A stretch of 64,000 nt of DNA from Pratylenchus scribneri (taxonomy: Eukaryota; Nematoda; Chromadorea; Rhabditida; Pratylenchidae), in assembly GCA_030063045.1 (NCBI GenBank), contig JAQSEB010000045.1, positions 1,585,079-1,649,078 on the forward strand, in the 5' to 3' direction. The notes below the pieces were generated by a model. The model did not search any database. It saw only the letters and a list, made by a program, of their open reading frames with translations, and had not been told where the DNA came from. The translations under genes and the position numbers were made by a program. How positions within the stretch are numbered: position 1 is the stretch's first letter; each line of letters starts with the position of its first letter. Positions 1 to 11,254 of the stretch are shown piece after piece.

Positions 1-430
1 ATATCTCGAAACTGGTTTGGTTTCACAATTCGCGCAATATACCATTCGATCCGCCTCATCGAGTTCTACAACTTTGCTTTTTACCGCGCAGACCTATCTC
101 AACTCACAAAAAAGTTATGGGGAAATTTCAAAAATTTTCAAAAAACAGACCCCCTATGGTCAATTGTTTGAGCCTACCCGTCCACCGTAGACCCCTCAAC
201 CTATATATCAAAAGATAGCCCTGACTCTGGAGACGGGACATTATTTTTTTCTAAGCGATTGTGGTCCATGGAAAAAAGTTTTACCTGGGCAAACCGGTTT
301 CTAAACCGGTTTCGGCCCAAACCCAAACCCCTATCAAAAAACGTATAGTTTTCCTGGATGCGCGATAAAAAGTTACCCCTATGATGTGCAAGTCTCAAAA
401 TCTAAAAATCCCTAGAAAAGCTCAAATTTG
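1..430. repeat. Dispersed repeat, copy 1
   Basis: This block recurs at 631-1070 in the same order. Shared landmarks are the opening ATATCTCGAAAC, CAACTTTGCTTTTTACCGCGC, a palindromic AAACCGGTTT stretch, AACGTATAGTTTTCCTGGATG and GTGCAAGTCTCA. No coding signal was seen; short ORFs through it are not supported. It may belong to the same broad family as the inverted-repeat element near 27.8-28.1 kb, which also has CTCGTC(A/G)AG and ACGGTTTA motifs. The family is not identified and the left end may lie outside the window. Confidence 0.6.
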
Positions 431-472
431 ATTTAATGTGAAAAATGTAAAACGGATTATATATTATATAAT

Positions 473-501
473 AAACCAGTGGGGCAGAGCCCCACTGGTT
501 T
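473..501. repeat. Perfect 13-bp stem hairpin
   Basis: The arms at 473-485 and 489-501 (AAACCAGTGGGGC and its complement) are perfectly complementary with a 3-base loop. It sits between the two dispersed repeat copies, just after an AT-rich run and before a GC-rich stretch with GCTCGCTTCGCTCGC. Its role is unknown; it could be a terminator-like or element-end structure. Confidence 0.6.
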
Positions 502-630
502 AAGGCATGCTTCCGTTTCGAAAAAAGCGCGGGGCGCTTTAAGGTACCCCAGTAGGGTTTTTTATTCAAGTTTGAGACGGCTCGCTTCGCTCGCCTCACA
601 TTTTGCAATTTTTTAAACCGGTTTAAGCTT

Positions 631-1070
631 ATATCTCGAAACCGGTTTAATATTAAAACTCTCGCATAGCCCATTTTATGCGTCTCGTCGAGCTCTACAA
701 CTTTGCTTTTTACCGCGCACTTCTATCTCAAATCTCAAAAAAGTTATAAAGAAATTTCTGACTCGCGCACCCGACCTGACCTCGTCTCAACAATTTTATC
801 GACCCTTAGACTTCCAGGTAGACCCCCAAACCTATATATCAAAATATAGCCTACACTCTGAGGATGGTGCTTTTTTTAGTTTCAAATCGATTGAGGTCCA
901 TAGAAAAAAGTTTTACCAGGGCAAACCGGTTTTTAAACCGGTTTCGGTCCAAACTCAAACCCCTATCAAAAAACGTATAGTTTTCCTGGATGCGCGCTGA
1001 AAAGTTACCCATAGAATGTGCAAGTCTCATAATCTAAAAATCCCAAGAAAAAGAGCCTTAATTTTTTTTG
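631..1070. repeat. Dispersed repeat, copy 2
   Basis: Second copy of the block at 1-430, diverged by point changes but collinear through the AAACCGGTTT and CGTATAGTTTTCCTGGATG landmarks. It ends about 100 bases before the first recognisable exon of the following gene, so it lies in the 5' flank or an intron of that gene. Confidence 0.6.
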
Positions 1071-1178
1071 TGCAAATGTCGAAAGCAATTATATATTATA
1101 TAAAAATAGGAATAAACATTAAAATAATAATAAACTTTTAATTTTATAAATTTATTCATCTTATATTTTACATTGCAG

Positions 1179-2748
1179 TTTGATTTTAAAATTGTGAAGA
1201 ATGAAGATGGAGAATATGAATATTCTGTTAAGGGCAAAAAATCCATTAGAGAATTCATTGAAAACACATATTTGAATAAAGGTTTTGTTTATAATGAGGA
1301 TAAGGCGATGGAAAGTCTAAATATTTGTGATGAATTTGAGGAAAAAATATACATGCCGAAAAAAGATGATTTGGAAGAAAAAAAGAAACAATGCGAGAAA
1401 TTAACGAAAAAATGGCAGGCATTGGATAATACGCATAATTTTTGTGCAAAAGAATTCAAGGTAAAAATAAAAAAAAAATATAAATTAGATTATTTCCAAG
1501 ATTTTATTTATTAATTTTTATTTGATATTTTATTGATGTAATTACAAATGGAATAACCCTTAATATGGTTATTTTCTAAATTCTTAATTTGTTTTGGATT
1601 TCAGCAAAAACATATGGAAAAAATATTTTCATTGATTCGTCGAATTGCCTTTGCTTTACTCAAATACCGTATTACGGAAGGGCATAACCCAAATTTGGTT
1701 GAAGAAAAAGATATCAATAAGGATTATTGTATTAGTTTCATAGTCAGAACAAAACAATTAGAGCAGCAGGAAGATGTGGATAAAGCAATGAAAACATTAG
1801 TTAAAGCGGAGAAAAATTGTATCAAGGAAATAAATGAATTAAGGGCTGAAACGGATTCATTTTGTAAGGGAGGGAATCGAAGTGAATTCGGACGTTGGAT
1901 TGAGGCAAATTTTGTGGAGAATGAAAGCGAAAAAGCTCATCGAAAGTTAGAAAAACATTGTGCATACATTGAAATGGTTATTTATATTTTTAATTTTTTT
2001 TGATTTAAAAGAAAAGATCTAGGATTTCCATCTTCCAATTAGTTACGAATTTCTATTTTAGGAATTTCCATATAGTATGAATTTCAACTTAGGGATTTCC
2101 TAATGAAGATTATAATATATAATATTAAAAATTTATTTTAAATATTCAGTTTTCGGTTTGGAAAGCTTAGACCTCCAATCAAAAAATTTTCGGCTGTTAA
2201 GTTAATCAATTTTTTAATCCAGCTTAGATGTTAAATTTTTGAATTTTTGGAAATTATTTTTATCTTACTTTTTAATTAACAAGTGGTAAGCAGTGAATGC
2301 TTGCGGCTTACGGTATAAATGAAAACTTTTTTAAAAAAATTAAAACATTTTTCAACTTTTTTGGAGCTTATTGATTGAAAATTTTTCGTCGAACATTTTT
2401 TTTTTGAATTTATTTTTTGATTTCTATTTTTAGTCATCATTGAACATGTATTGGTGTGATGAGCACCAAAAATATGAAATATCAAATGGGAAATTTGCCC
2501 TAAAGAAACAGGAATTGATTATGAAATTGCAACAAATTCATCAGGAAGAATATCGGAATGAAATGAAATATTTTTGCTATGAATTGCGATTATTGCGAGA
2601 GTATGAACAAATTGTTGGAGAATTATTAGAAATAAATCTGGTGCAGCAGGCCAATCAAATGGAAATGATTTCCAAAAATTGTGCAAAATTTAAATTTAAA
2701 ACAAAAGAGATCAAATCGATTCATTTCAGAAACAATTCCATTTACTAA
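1179..2748 (+). CDS. Hypothetical coiled-coil protein, 5' partial
   Basis: Three exons join cleanly in phase 0: 1179-1460, 1605-1976 and 2434-2748. Acceptors are TTGCAG, TTTCAG and TTTTTAG; donors are AAG|GTAAAA and ATG|GTTATT. They give about 322 residues up to a TAA. The product is rich in Lys and Glu, with long helical stretches and scattered cysteines, and shows no catalytic motif that I recognise. The first exon opens at an acceptor, so the true start lies upstream, within the repeat-filled first kilobase or outside the window. No signal peptide or membrane segment is visible in the part present. The exon structure is well supported; the function is unknown. Confidence 0.6.
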
Positions 2749-2844
2749 ATTTAAAATATTCATGATAAATTTGCTTTATTGTAAAAAAGAAAAATTATTC
2801 AGATTTTTTCATTTTTTAAACTTATATTCATCATGTCCAGTGCT

Positions 2845-3190
2845 GTGTCTTTCGGATTTTATAGCTCCGGCTCCAGCTCCGGGCTCCGACCCCAAAAAAT
2901 TTAGGCTCCAGCTCCGGCTCCGGGCTCCGACCCTCAAAATTTTTGGCTCCGGCTCCAGCTCCGGGCTCCGGAATTTTAACCCTAAATTTTTGGCTCCAGC
3001 TCCGGCTCCGGGCTCCAACCGGTCAAATTTTTAGCTCCGGGCTCCGGCTCCGCTCCGACCACCCAAAAATTTTGGCTCCAGCTCCGGCTCCGAGCTCCGA
3101 CCCTCAAAATTTTTCGCTCCGGCTCCAGCTCCGGAGCCGGAGCTGGAGCCGGTGCCGGAGCTGGAGCTGGAGCCGGAGCTGGCACAGCAC
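2845..3190. repeat. GC-rich GCTCCG minisatellite
   Basis: Irregular repeats of GCTCCGGCTCCAGCTCCG with interspersed GACCC and AAAATTTTT, in an otherwise AT-rich neighbourhood. The right end (about 3115-3190) runs into its own complement, GGAGCCGGAGCTGG, so the array can fold back on itself. ORFs of 69-127 residues through it, in several frames and on both strands, are products of the repeat. Confidence 0.85.
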
Positions 3191-3236
3191 TGATCATGTC
3201 TCAGTGTTTTTTGGACAAATAGGTGTTGATTTTATA

Positions 3237-3272
3237 AATACCGTAAATTTCCTATTTGAAATTTACGGTATT
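3237..3272. repeat. Perfect 14-bp stem hairpin
   Basis: The arms 3237-3250 and 3259-3272 (AATACCGTAAATTT and its complement) are perfect, with an 8-base loop. It lies exactly between the GC-rich array and the CAGGCGGAATTATTC array. It may mark an insertion junction or serve as a transcript-end structure; nothing further can be said. Confidence 0.6.
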
Positions 3273-3309
3273 AAAACTTTGGGATTTGGGCGAAATTATA
3301 AATCAGAAC

Positions 3310-3722
3310 AGGCGGAATTATTCTAACCAGGCGGAATCAGAACAGGCGGAATTACTCTAACCAGGCGGAATTATTCTAACCAGGCGGAATTATTCTAATC
3401 AGGCGGAATTTTTCTAACCAGGTGGAATTATTCTAATCAGGCGGAATTATTCTAACCAGACGGAATTATTCCAACCAGGCGGAATTATTCTAACCAGGCG
3501 GAATTATTCTTACATTAACCAGGCGGAATTATTCTAACTAGGCGGAATTATTCTAACCAGGCGGAATTATTCTTAACCAGGCGTAATTATTCTAACCAGG
3601 CGGAATCAGAACAGGCGGAATTACTCTAACCAGGCGGAATTATTCTAACCAGGCGGAATTATTCTAATCAGGCGGAATTATTCTAACCAGGTGGAATTAT
3701 TCTAATCAGGCGGAATTATTCA
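3310..3722. repeat. 19-bp tandem repeat array
   Basis: About 20 copies of CAGGCGGAATTATTCTAAC, with small variants such as CAGGTGG, TAATCAGG and one GGAATCAGAACAGG interruption. That interruption occurs twice, near 3325 and 3602, so a larger block was duplicated inside the array. No coding potential. Confidence 0.9.
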
Positions 3723-4058
3723 AAAAATTGCACTAAAATGTGATATCACATAATTCGGAAAAAATTTCCTTGAATTTATTTTTAATTATTTTTTATGAAA
3801 ATATATACAATCAAATGGAATTAATATTATTATGCAATATATATATATAATTGAGCTAGATAAGAATTTAATAGATTTAAAAATCAATAAATAAAAAATT
3901 GCACTAAAATGCGCTAAAATGTGATATCACATAATTCGGAAAAAATTTCCTTGAATTTATCTTTAATTATTTTTTATGAAAATATATACAATCAAATGGA
4001 ATTAATATTATTATGCAAGATATATATAATTGAGCTAGATAAGAATTTAATAGATTTT
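3723..4058. repeat. Tandem duplication of a 165-bp segment
   Basis: 3723-3882 and 3893-4058 are nearly identical. Each starts AAAAAATTGCACTAAAATG and runs through TGATATCACATAATTCGG and an AT-rich tail to TAAGAATTTAATAGATTT. The second copy has an extra CGCTAAAATG near its start and a shorter TA run. No gene is seen. Confidence 0.8.
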
Positions 4059-5590
4059 TTCGATTCAAACAGACCTGATTTGAGGCCATAAAATTGAACT
4101 GCAAAATATGCACATAATGAATGGAATGACCAAAAACCTGATTTTGCTTGAACATTTCCTTCATTTCCGCCTTTTTCCTTCTCAATTTGTACATCAGCCC
4201 CGCCGGCTCCATGCCCATTTGGGTCAAAATTTAAAGATGCCAACAATTCGTCCAATTCATGGACAATTTTTGGATGAATCCAGAGGGCACAAAACCGAAT
4301 TGCACATTGCTGGCATTTAGCCTCAATTGTCGGCCATCAAATGAGAAGCGGGGTCTCCGGGAAAGGTCGTTGGATCTGATTGAAGGGGGAGGGGATAACA
4401 ATGAAAGAAGGGGGAACAATTGGGCCAAGGGGAAGGAGAGAGGAATTATGGATGGAAAGGGGGGGATTGGATAAAATGGCCAGAATTTTGTGGTTGTGGG
4501 TCTTTTTGTTTAATTTTTCAGTTGGCTCTAATTAAAGCCACTTCACCATTCCTTCATTTGGCTCATATTTTTTCCCATTTTTGAACTCAATAATTGATCA
4601 ATTATGCATTTTTAAACCAATTAATTTATTTTGTTCAACAAATATGCTAATATTATTGGTCCTTTTTGGATTTTATCAATCACAAACTTTTCGAAAGGAA
4701 GCATACTGCGATTGAGCACATATAACAAGATCAACATGTCGAGAAGCAGCCTAACAATTGAAGTGAGCAAAATGACACGGCAAACATCCTGCCTAACGCG
4801 AAACATTTTTTGGGCCAATAAATTATGCCCTCCGGTGATTATTTGATTGTTTTTCTATACGTGGATGTATTAAAATATTGGTCCAAAGAATTTTTTGTGG
4901 TCGATTGCCGCTGCAAATCAGCCTCTTTTGGTCCTCAAAATTTGCTGGCTAAATCGTTCCTTTTTGTTGTGAAGTAGCAGATCAACACCAATCCTTTAAA
5001 ATTTCCTATTCCAATTTTAAAATGTGAATATAACTGAATTTTGGGAGGAGAGAGTGTAAAATAGCTATGGAATGGGAAAACCCGCTTTTCCTTTTTTTCT
5101 GAGGAGACGAAAATTTTGGGGCAAATCTGCGAGGAGAGGATGGTTCAAAAGGAGATTATATTTATTAAATAAGTACTATTGCTAAATAAACGAAGATCCG
5201 CTCAACCAAAATTCTCCCTCGGGGCAGATCACTTCACTCTTCTTTGGCTGACACCGTAGTCTTTTCCCTATTGATGAGATTGGAAATGCCACCCAAGAGC
5301 CAAGACACACCCAAATTATTTATTCATGTTTTTGCTTTCTGCCAAAATCCAAGGACAATTTAAAAACCGGAAATTGGAATTTTTACTCAAATTAACCCCA
5401 AACCCGAATTTTTCAAAAACCGAAAATTGGGGTTTAAATTGAGATAATCTAAGAAAGATTTTTTTATTCAAAATTGAAAAGAAAATTAAGACAAAAAGAA
5501 AAAATGAAGACAAAAAGAAAAAATGAAGACAAAAAGAAGACAAAAGTAAAATAATTCCATCAATTTTGGTCAGTTCCATTGTGCCATTTC
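4059..5590. other. No confirmed gene
   Basis: Mixed-composition sequence with several short open frames on the minus strand, about 3990-4430 and 4621-4818. The second would include one hydrophobic segment. None has a start, splice sites and stop that agree, so they are not called as genes. 5460-5560 is a low-complexity AAAGAAGAC run. Confidence 0.4.
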
Positions 5591-5893
5591 TCAGTTTCCA
5601 TGCCGACGTCGCCAGTTGTTCAGTCGATTGCGCTCTCTTCGCCGATATTCTTGGCGCCAGAGTTGATCACGTTCCCGTTCTGCCTCGGTTCTGCGCCTTT
5701 CTTCTTCGATTCTGCGCCTTTCTTCCTCGGCTGCCCGTTGTTCTGCCTCGATTCTGCGCTTTTCTTCATCAGCTGCCCGTTGTTCTGCTTCGATTCGGCG
5801 CCGACGCTCCTCTTCAAGTTGGTGTCTCAACTCATCCTGGTTTCGCTTTCGTTCGCGCTCTGACCACGAATCCTCCGAGCTTGAAGACCTCAT
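5591..5893 (-). CDS. Small charged coiled-coil protein
   Basis: A single 100-residue open frame begins with an ATG at 5893 and a short acidic/serine segment (MRSSSSED). It then becomes an almost continuous Arg/Glu-rich helix built on repeats like EAEQRAADEEKRRI. The composition predicts a single alpha-helix or coiled coil; no signal peptide or enzyme motif is present. The longer frame starting at 5944 adds a hydrophobic leader. It is less likely, because TTTTTTGTAG just before this ATG looks like an acceptor, so a 5' exon could instead be spliced on. The strong non-random composition supports coding, but the function is unknown. Confidence 0.5.
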   Translation of the reverse strand: MRSSSSEDSWSERERKRNQDELRHQLEEERRRRIEAEQRAADEEKRRIEAEQRAAEEERRRIEEERRRTEAERERDQLWRQEYRRRERNRLNNWRRRHGN

Positions 5894-6694
5894 TTTGATT
5901 GCAATTCTACAAAAAAGATTCGTTATATACAGTATAAAAAGCATTGTCGTCTCGGTTTTGGGGCATATCTAAGAGTGGGGTGGGTGTCGGGAGTGGGATC
6001 TAGATAAAATATATCCAAAAAGCGTTAATTTAGACTAATTTAAGCATGATTTTATGTGCGGGTTGAATTGGGCACATGGTTAGCAAAGGGGGAAATCGGT
6101 TTTTGGAATTAGAATTTGTATATTTTCGTTTGTTTTTGGATCTGAATAATTTGCAATGTTTTATAGCTCTCAGCCTGCATAAAAGTTTGTGCTTGAAAAA
6201 GATATGTCGGATTTTGCGGCTTGGCCTAGGAGAAGTTTGTCAAGTTCTATGCGCATGTCAATTCGCTCCAGAGCTAACTTATATAAAAAATGACAAATAT
6301 AGGACAAAATTATTTCTATCTATTGATGAAATTTATTTTGAATTGGCGGGAATGAAATGAAATTGTGGCTGTGGCTTGATGGCTTTTAACTCGCGATTCC
6401 CTCTTCTATTTGCCCACATTTCTCTATCACTGGGAGAAAATGAACGAAATGAAAATGAAATTGAATGATTCAGCGAAAACTGTTAAATGGAGAAAAAGGA
6501 ACGAATAAAAAAATGGCCGGAAATTTGCGTTTTCGATCAGTCATTCTTCCAATTGAATAGACGAGATAAATAAATATGTAATAAATATGATGCCATAAAA
6601 TTTTATTGGAATTGGGATAGTCAAGTTGGTGGGTTGGGAAGGGAGAAAAGAAATTAACTATAGTTGATCGCAAATCACACTCATCTTATTTGGA
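5894..6694. other. Intergenic, no gene recognised
   Basis: Contains a 94-residue open frame at 6076-6360 on the plus strand and a 67-residue one on the minus strand. Neither has a recognisable domain, splice context or distinctive composition. GTTATATACAGTATAAAAAGC near 5920 reads as a TATA-like element for the minus-strand gene at 5893. Confidence 0.35.
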
Positions 6695-6769
6695 GGCAGT
6701 CAACTTTTATAACTTAGATGCTTTCAGTGAACAGCCTGCTTGAAAGCAAACTACCAAAAGTTGACTGCC
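6695..6769. ncRNA. Candidate pre-miRNA-like hairpin
   Basis: A 75-nt foldback. The outer arms GGCAGTCAACTTTT and AAAAGTTGACTGCC pair over 14 bp, an asymmetric internal bulge follows, and TGCTTTCA pairs with TGAAAGCA around a loop of about 14 nt. Length, bulged stem and loop size match nematode miRNA precursors. I do not recognise the arm sequence as a known miRNA family. It could instead be a small MITE remnant. The strand cannot be decided from the palindrome. Confidence 0.35.
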
Positions 6770-8420
6770 ATTTGACAGACTTCTTATTCTTATTTTACCA
6801 CCCCTGATCTCCTTCTATTTAAAATCGACACTCTTTTCTCAAATTATTTTCCAAAAATATCTTTTGTTGCAAATTTGTTAGAAAATGAACTATTATTTGC
6901 AGAATTAGTCGTTTGGCTTATTTTATAATTTATTATAAAATAAATTCAAAAAAAATTTAAAAATAGTAATAATTTTCAGAATTAATTTTTTAGTTAATCT
7001 TGTAATTTATTAAAAAATAAATGAAAAAACAAATTATAAAAATAACACTCATTTTCAGAATATTTTTACTCATTTTCAAAATTCATCACAAAACCAAATA
7101 AATTATGTAACTAATTTTATAATTTGCAACAAGAGATATTTTGAGAATTTTTCCAATTCCAAGAATATGCTCACAATTTGTTGTCATTTTGAAAATATTC
7201 TCACGATTTCAAGCATTTGATAAATTATTTTTTATTTTATTTTTTAATAAATTTAGTTAAAATATTAATTTTCAAATAATTGGTAATCGGCAAAATATTC
7301 AGAAAATTTGACTCATTTTTGGAATATTTTAAAAATATCTCAGTCAGATCTTTAGGAAATGCAAAGGTAGAATTTTTAAATTAATTATAATTCATCTTCA
7401 ATGGAATTTGTATTCTTCTAAATTCATTCATTTAACATAATTAATTTTCCATGATCAGATTATCGTCCCGTCGCTAAATCGTTGCCTAAAAATTAATCTC
7501 TTTGTATCTGTTTTTTAACATTGTTTTCCTCGTCTTATTTTTGTTCAAACACCAAATTTTATAAACATTCCAAAGAATAATGGTTGTTCAAAAATTGTAA
7601 CAATCGCAAAGAACTTTGAGCTCCATATTCTGAATTAACTAATAAGAATGTGTGAAGAATATTATGTACAATGGGACAATCCATGAATCATCAAATTCCT
7701 TTTCAAAAATATCTGCTGCCGTCCTTTATTATAAGATTTGTGGACCTGCAATATTTACAAACAAGGAAGAAATAAAAATAATGTAATAAACAATTTTGTT
7801 TATGGCCAAGTAATAAAGAAAGGGAAAGGAATGTGTATAAAAAGGACAACTCTTAATAATGCTCGTTAATAAAATCGTTCACATTTTTTGATTAATTTTT
7901 TGCTCACAAATTGACCCAATTTCTCAGCAACAATCTTTCAATCTATTATATAAAATTTACATACTAATGGCTAAAATTTTTCTTAGGATTTTTTATTTTT
8001 CAAAAAAATTATGATTATTAGAAAAAGGTAAAAAAACAAAAATTACCGATTTTTGGCTTTTTTTTTCTTTTTTTTCCTAATTTTTTTGTTATTATTTTTC
8101 CTTTAATCATATTAAAACATCCCAAACAAATTTAGCAAACAAAAATAATGTTAATAATCATTTGGAAAAACAGATTTATAGGTAAAAATTTTAATTCGCA
8201 AATTATTGCAGTTTAATTAATTCAATTCCATGGAATTCTTTGATCAAAATTCGGAATTTAGAGACATTTTTAAAATTATTTTTACGATTTTTCATTATTT
8301 TTATTCAATTTTTAATTTTCACACTACAAAGCAGTAACCAATAATTCTCATAATTCAGAGAAATTTTTATTAAAATTTTATTTCATATTTTTAATCATAA
8401 TTTGTAAAACGACATAAAAA
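6770..8420. other. AT-rich intergenic region
   Basis: Strongly AT-rich sequence with frequent ATTTTCAGAAT-like stretches and homopolymers. No open frame with coding composition, no repeat array and no RNA gene was recognised. The last few hundred bases would hold the promoter of the gene at 8421. Confidence 0.5.
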
Positions 8421-8770
8421 ATGGTGGGTCAACGAATTGAATGCGCCAATTGCCATAATCTTTGTTAGTTTTTTTAAATAATTTTTAAATAATTTTTCAT
8501 TTTTCAGTTAATACTGACGATGCCGGCCGCATCCTCAAAGAAACTGCCGAGGGAACCGTTACAGGTTTTGGGGCTGGCACAGCTGCCGGTGCCGCTCTGG
8601 GCGCAGCCGGAGCAACCACAATGACTGGGGCAAAAGTTGGCGCAGTCACTGGTGGCCCAGTTGGCGCACTTATTGGTGCGACTGTTGGACTTCCCGTTGG
8701 ATTGTTGATTGGCGCATTCAAGGAGGACCAATGGACATGCCCAACATGTGGATTTAAGAATAAGAATTAA
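8421..8770 (+). CDS. Glycine-zipper protein with split CxxC knuckles
   Basis: Two exons, 8421-8463 and 8508-8770, separated by a 44-bp intron with donor CTTT|GTTAGT and acceptor TTTTTCAG, give 101 residues from ATG to TAA. The N-terminal segment has CANC (CxxC). The middle, about residues 30-85, is a Gly/Ala-rich hydrophobic stretch with GxxxG spacing typical of glycine-zipper membrane segments. The tail ends in CPTC followed by GFKNKN. The two CxxC pairs could form one zinc ribbon brought together across the membrane or helical hairpin. The codon pattern is much more GC-rich than the flanks, supporting real coding. No named family is assigned. The model rests on agreement of splice phase and motif symmetry. 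Confidence 0.65.
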
Positions 8771-9095
8771 ATGAAAACGGAGAATTGCATTATGCAAAAG
8801 AAAACGAATTCACAAGCAAAAATTAAAATTTAGTTTTATTAAATTGTCGATGTCAAAAATTAATAATTTCAATGAAATTATTTATTCTCAAAATTTGTTA
8901 TGATAATTTTTTAAAATAAATTTTACATAAATGAGAGATCTTAAATTTCAATGAAATTGGAGGAAGAAAAATAAAATAATATAAAGTTAGATTTAAAAAA
9001 ATGAGAGTATATTTACGAAACTGGAATTATATAAAAACAGAATTATAAATAAATCAGAAATAAAAATTACTGATTCTCTCCAAACGAAATAAAAT

Positions 9096-11254
9096 TTAGG
9101 CAATAGTAAATTGATTTATCGAGCATAATCTCTTTTGATTGGGTGTTCGAATTTGAATCGTGAATGGATTCGCATTTGTTTGGGTTGGCAATGGACGGCA
9201 AGTTAAATTGACGGTTTTTGTCTTTGTTTCATTCTTAAACAAATTCCACCGTTTTGGCAATACATCCGCGGCCCATTTTTGTCGTAAAGAAGAGTTGGCC
9301 CAAAGCATCAGCCAACTTGGCAAAATAATATTGCAACTGTCGTGAATAATTGGGTCGAGTGACAAAACAAGCATCAGAAAATTTCCGCCCAAATTCAAGT
9401 TAAAGGCATTCTGAAAGGAACATTTTTTTTATTTGTTGTCCATGGAACTGAAATTAAATTTTTCGCTTTTTTTATAAAATTATTTTTAAAAAAAATCTAA
9501 AATGAATTGAAAACAATTTACAAAAATGGAGAAATTAGTGACAATTTAATATTTATAGTTAATAACTTACAAAGAACAATGTGATAATTCCCAAGCCAAC
9601 AAATGTGCACAGTGCATAAATCAGCAAATTTCTCTCAATTCGGTCCGAAACATTCGAATTGTTCGTTTGAATTGTCGAAGAATTATTCTGCAAAGTTCGA
9701 TGATGCCTTTTCCGCCAATGGTAGAGAAAAATTGACATTAAACTCATTATAGTGCAAAAAATCAGACATATGATGGAAAGTGACACAACCAAATTTATGT
9801 TATTCGTATGGCAGCTCTGAATAATATATTAAAGGATTTAAAATATAATAATTTTGTGTACATAAATGTAAAAAATGTTCTTCATGAATGTTCTTCTCCA
9901 TTAAATAATATTTTAATGGATTAAATTCTTTTCAAATATTAAACAATTTTTTTTAATTTTTAAATTTTTTATGAAGACATTTTCCGTAAGTTAAAATTAA
10001 AAGGGTCTAGGAAATTTAGACATACTGTGAAAGGTCCTGTAATGGAGAATGTTGTACGATTTGCACTCAATGGATCGGGGCTGACAATTTTTAAATCTTT
10101 ATCTGGCGTAATCAAACAAAATGACAAATAAAATGGCACCCCATAAATGATCAAAACGGAAAGTGGTAAAAGATAAAGCCAAATCTGAGAATAAGATAAA
10201 AATAAAATTTGATAAATATTTAAATCAGAATTTAGCTAAAAACACAAAAAATCAGAATTAACTAAAAACACAAAAAATTAGAATTAACTAAAAACACAAA
10301 AAATCAGAATTAACTAAAAACACAAAAAATCAGAATTAACTAAAAACACAAAAAATCAGAATTAACTAAAAACACAAAAAATCAGAATTAGCTAAAAACA
10401 CAAAAAATCAGAATTAAAAAATCAGAATTAACTAAAAACACAAAAAATCAGAATTAAAATTCATTTACCTTTTCATAGTGCAGTGGAAAAGCAATTGCAA
10501 TAAATCGATTCAATTGGATTGCAGCAGTGGAAAAATTATCAGCGTAAAAGCCGAAAAATAAAAAAAACGAATAAAGAGCCAATATTTGACTAGACAGAAT
10601 TTGGTAGAATGGCAAAATTAAGCCGCCAATGATTGTTGGTAGACGGTAACCGAACATCGAACCCCACATTTTTGACCAATTCTTAAAGCAAAATGTCAGT
10701 CAATTATGTATATTGTGATAGATGTACGATTTGGAAATTAATTAATTAGATGTACCATTTACAAATTTAATTATTTATCGTGGGATTTACTTGACTGAAA
10801 AAATTTAAAAATAAAAAAAATTCTAAATTGAATAAAAATATTTCTTTTTCTTAGTAACTTTTTAGCAAAGATACAAATGCAAAACGAATAACTATTAATA
10901 AATTGGAAATCTGATTTTTATCTAACATCTTTTTTATAAAACTAAATTTTACTAAATCGGCCAAAAATTTTTAGAAATTTTTTAATAATTAAATTTTTAA
11001 ATTATATTTTTTTAATTTTTTTTTTATTTATTTTTCGTTTAATTAAATTAATATATATTATATTTTTTAATGCTTACTGCGATGGCGCGTACGGCGAAAA
11101 GAATGTTGAATGAATTATGTAATTGTTTATGCTTGATTATCACCACCACTTCCGATAAATATAGCAAAAATGATGGAATACCAATGATGAAGATCAAATA
11201 AATATAATAATTTCGAAGAGAGTAAAGAAAATCAATCACTTCATTCAATGCCAT
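9096..11254 (-). CDS. SRG-like seven-transmembrane chemoreceptor, copy A
   Basis: Five exons, all in phase 0: 11078-11254, 10469-10681, 10026-10184, 9571-9816 and 9096-9410, giving 369 residues. Exon 1 carries TM1-2, with the loop motif VVVIIKHKQLHNSF. Exon 2 carries TM3, with NFSTAAIQLNRFIAI in place of the usual DRY region. Exon 3 holds TM4, exon 4 TM5-6 with DRIERNLLIYALC, and exon 5 TM7 followed by a basic tail. The pattern fits nematode serpentine receptor class gamma (chemosensory GPCR, plasma membrane of sensory neurons); ligand unknown. It is the most downstream member of a six-copy minus-strand tandem cluster. Intron 2 contains a 26-bp minisatellite. No lesion is visible. Family assignment is from motif memory, not a search. 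Confidence 0.8.
10205..10460. repeat. 26-bp minisatellite in intron 2 of copy A
   Basis: About nine units of TCAGAATTAACTAAAAACAC followed by AAAAAA fill most of the intron between exons 2 and 3. The unit is the reverse complement of the TGTGTTTTTAGTCAAATTC-type unit in the much larger array at 22060-23060, so the two arrays share an origin. Confidence 0.85.

Noticed and set aside
2681..3326. Ala/Pro/Ser-rich frames around the GCTCCG array
   Set aside because: Repeat translation in several frames and both strands, no supporting start or splice context.
3310..3722. CRISPR-like array
   Set aside because: Direct tandem units without unique spacers, in a eukaryotic context.
3992..4430. Minus-strand gene
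   Set aside because: Two overlapping frames look partly coding but cannot be joined with credible splice sites and have no recognisable motif.
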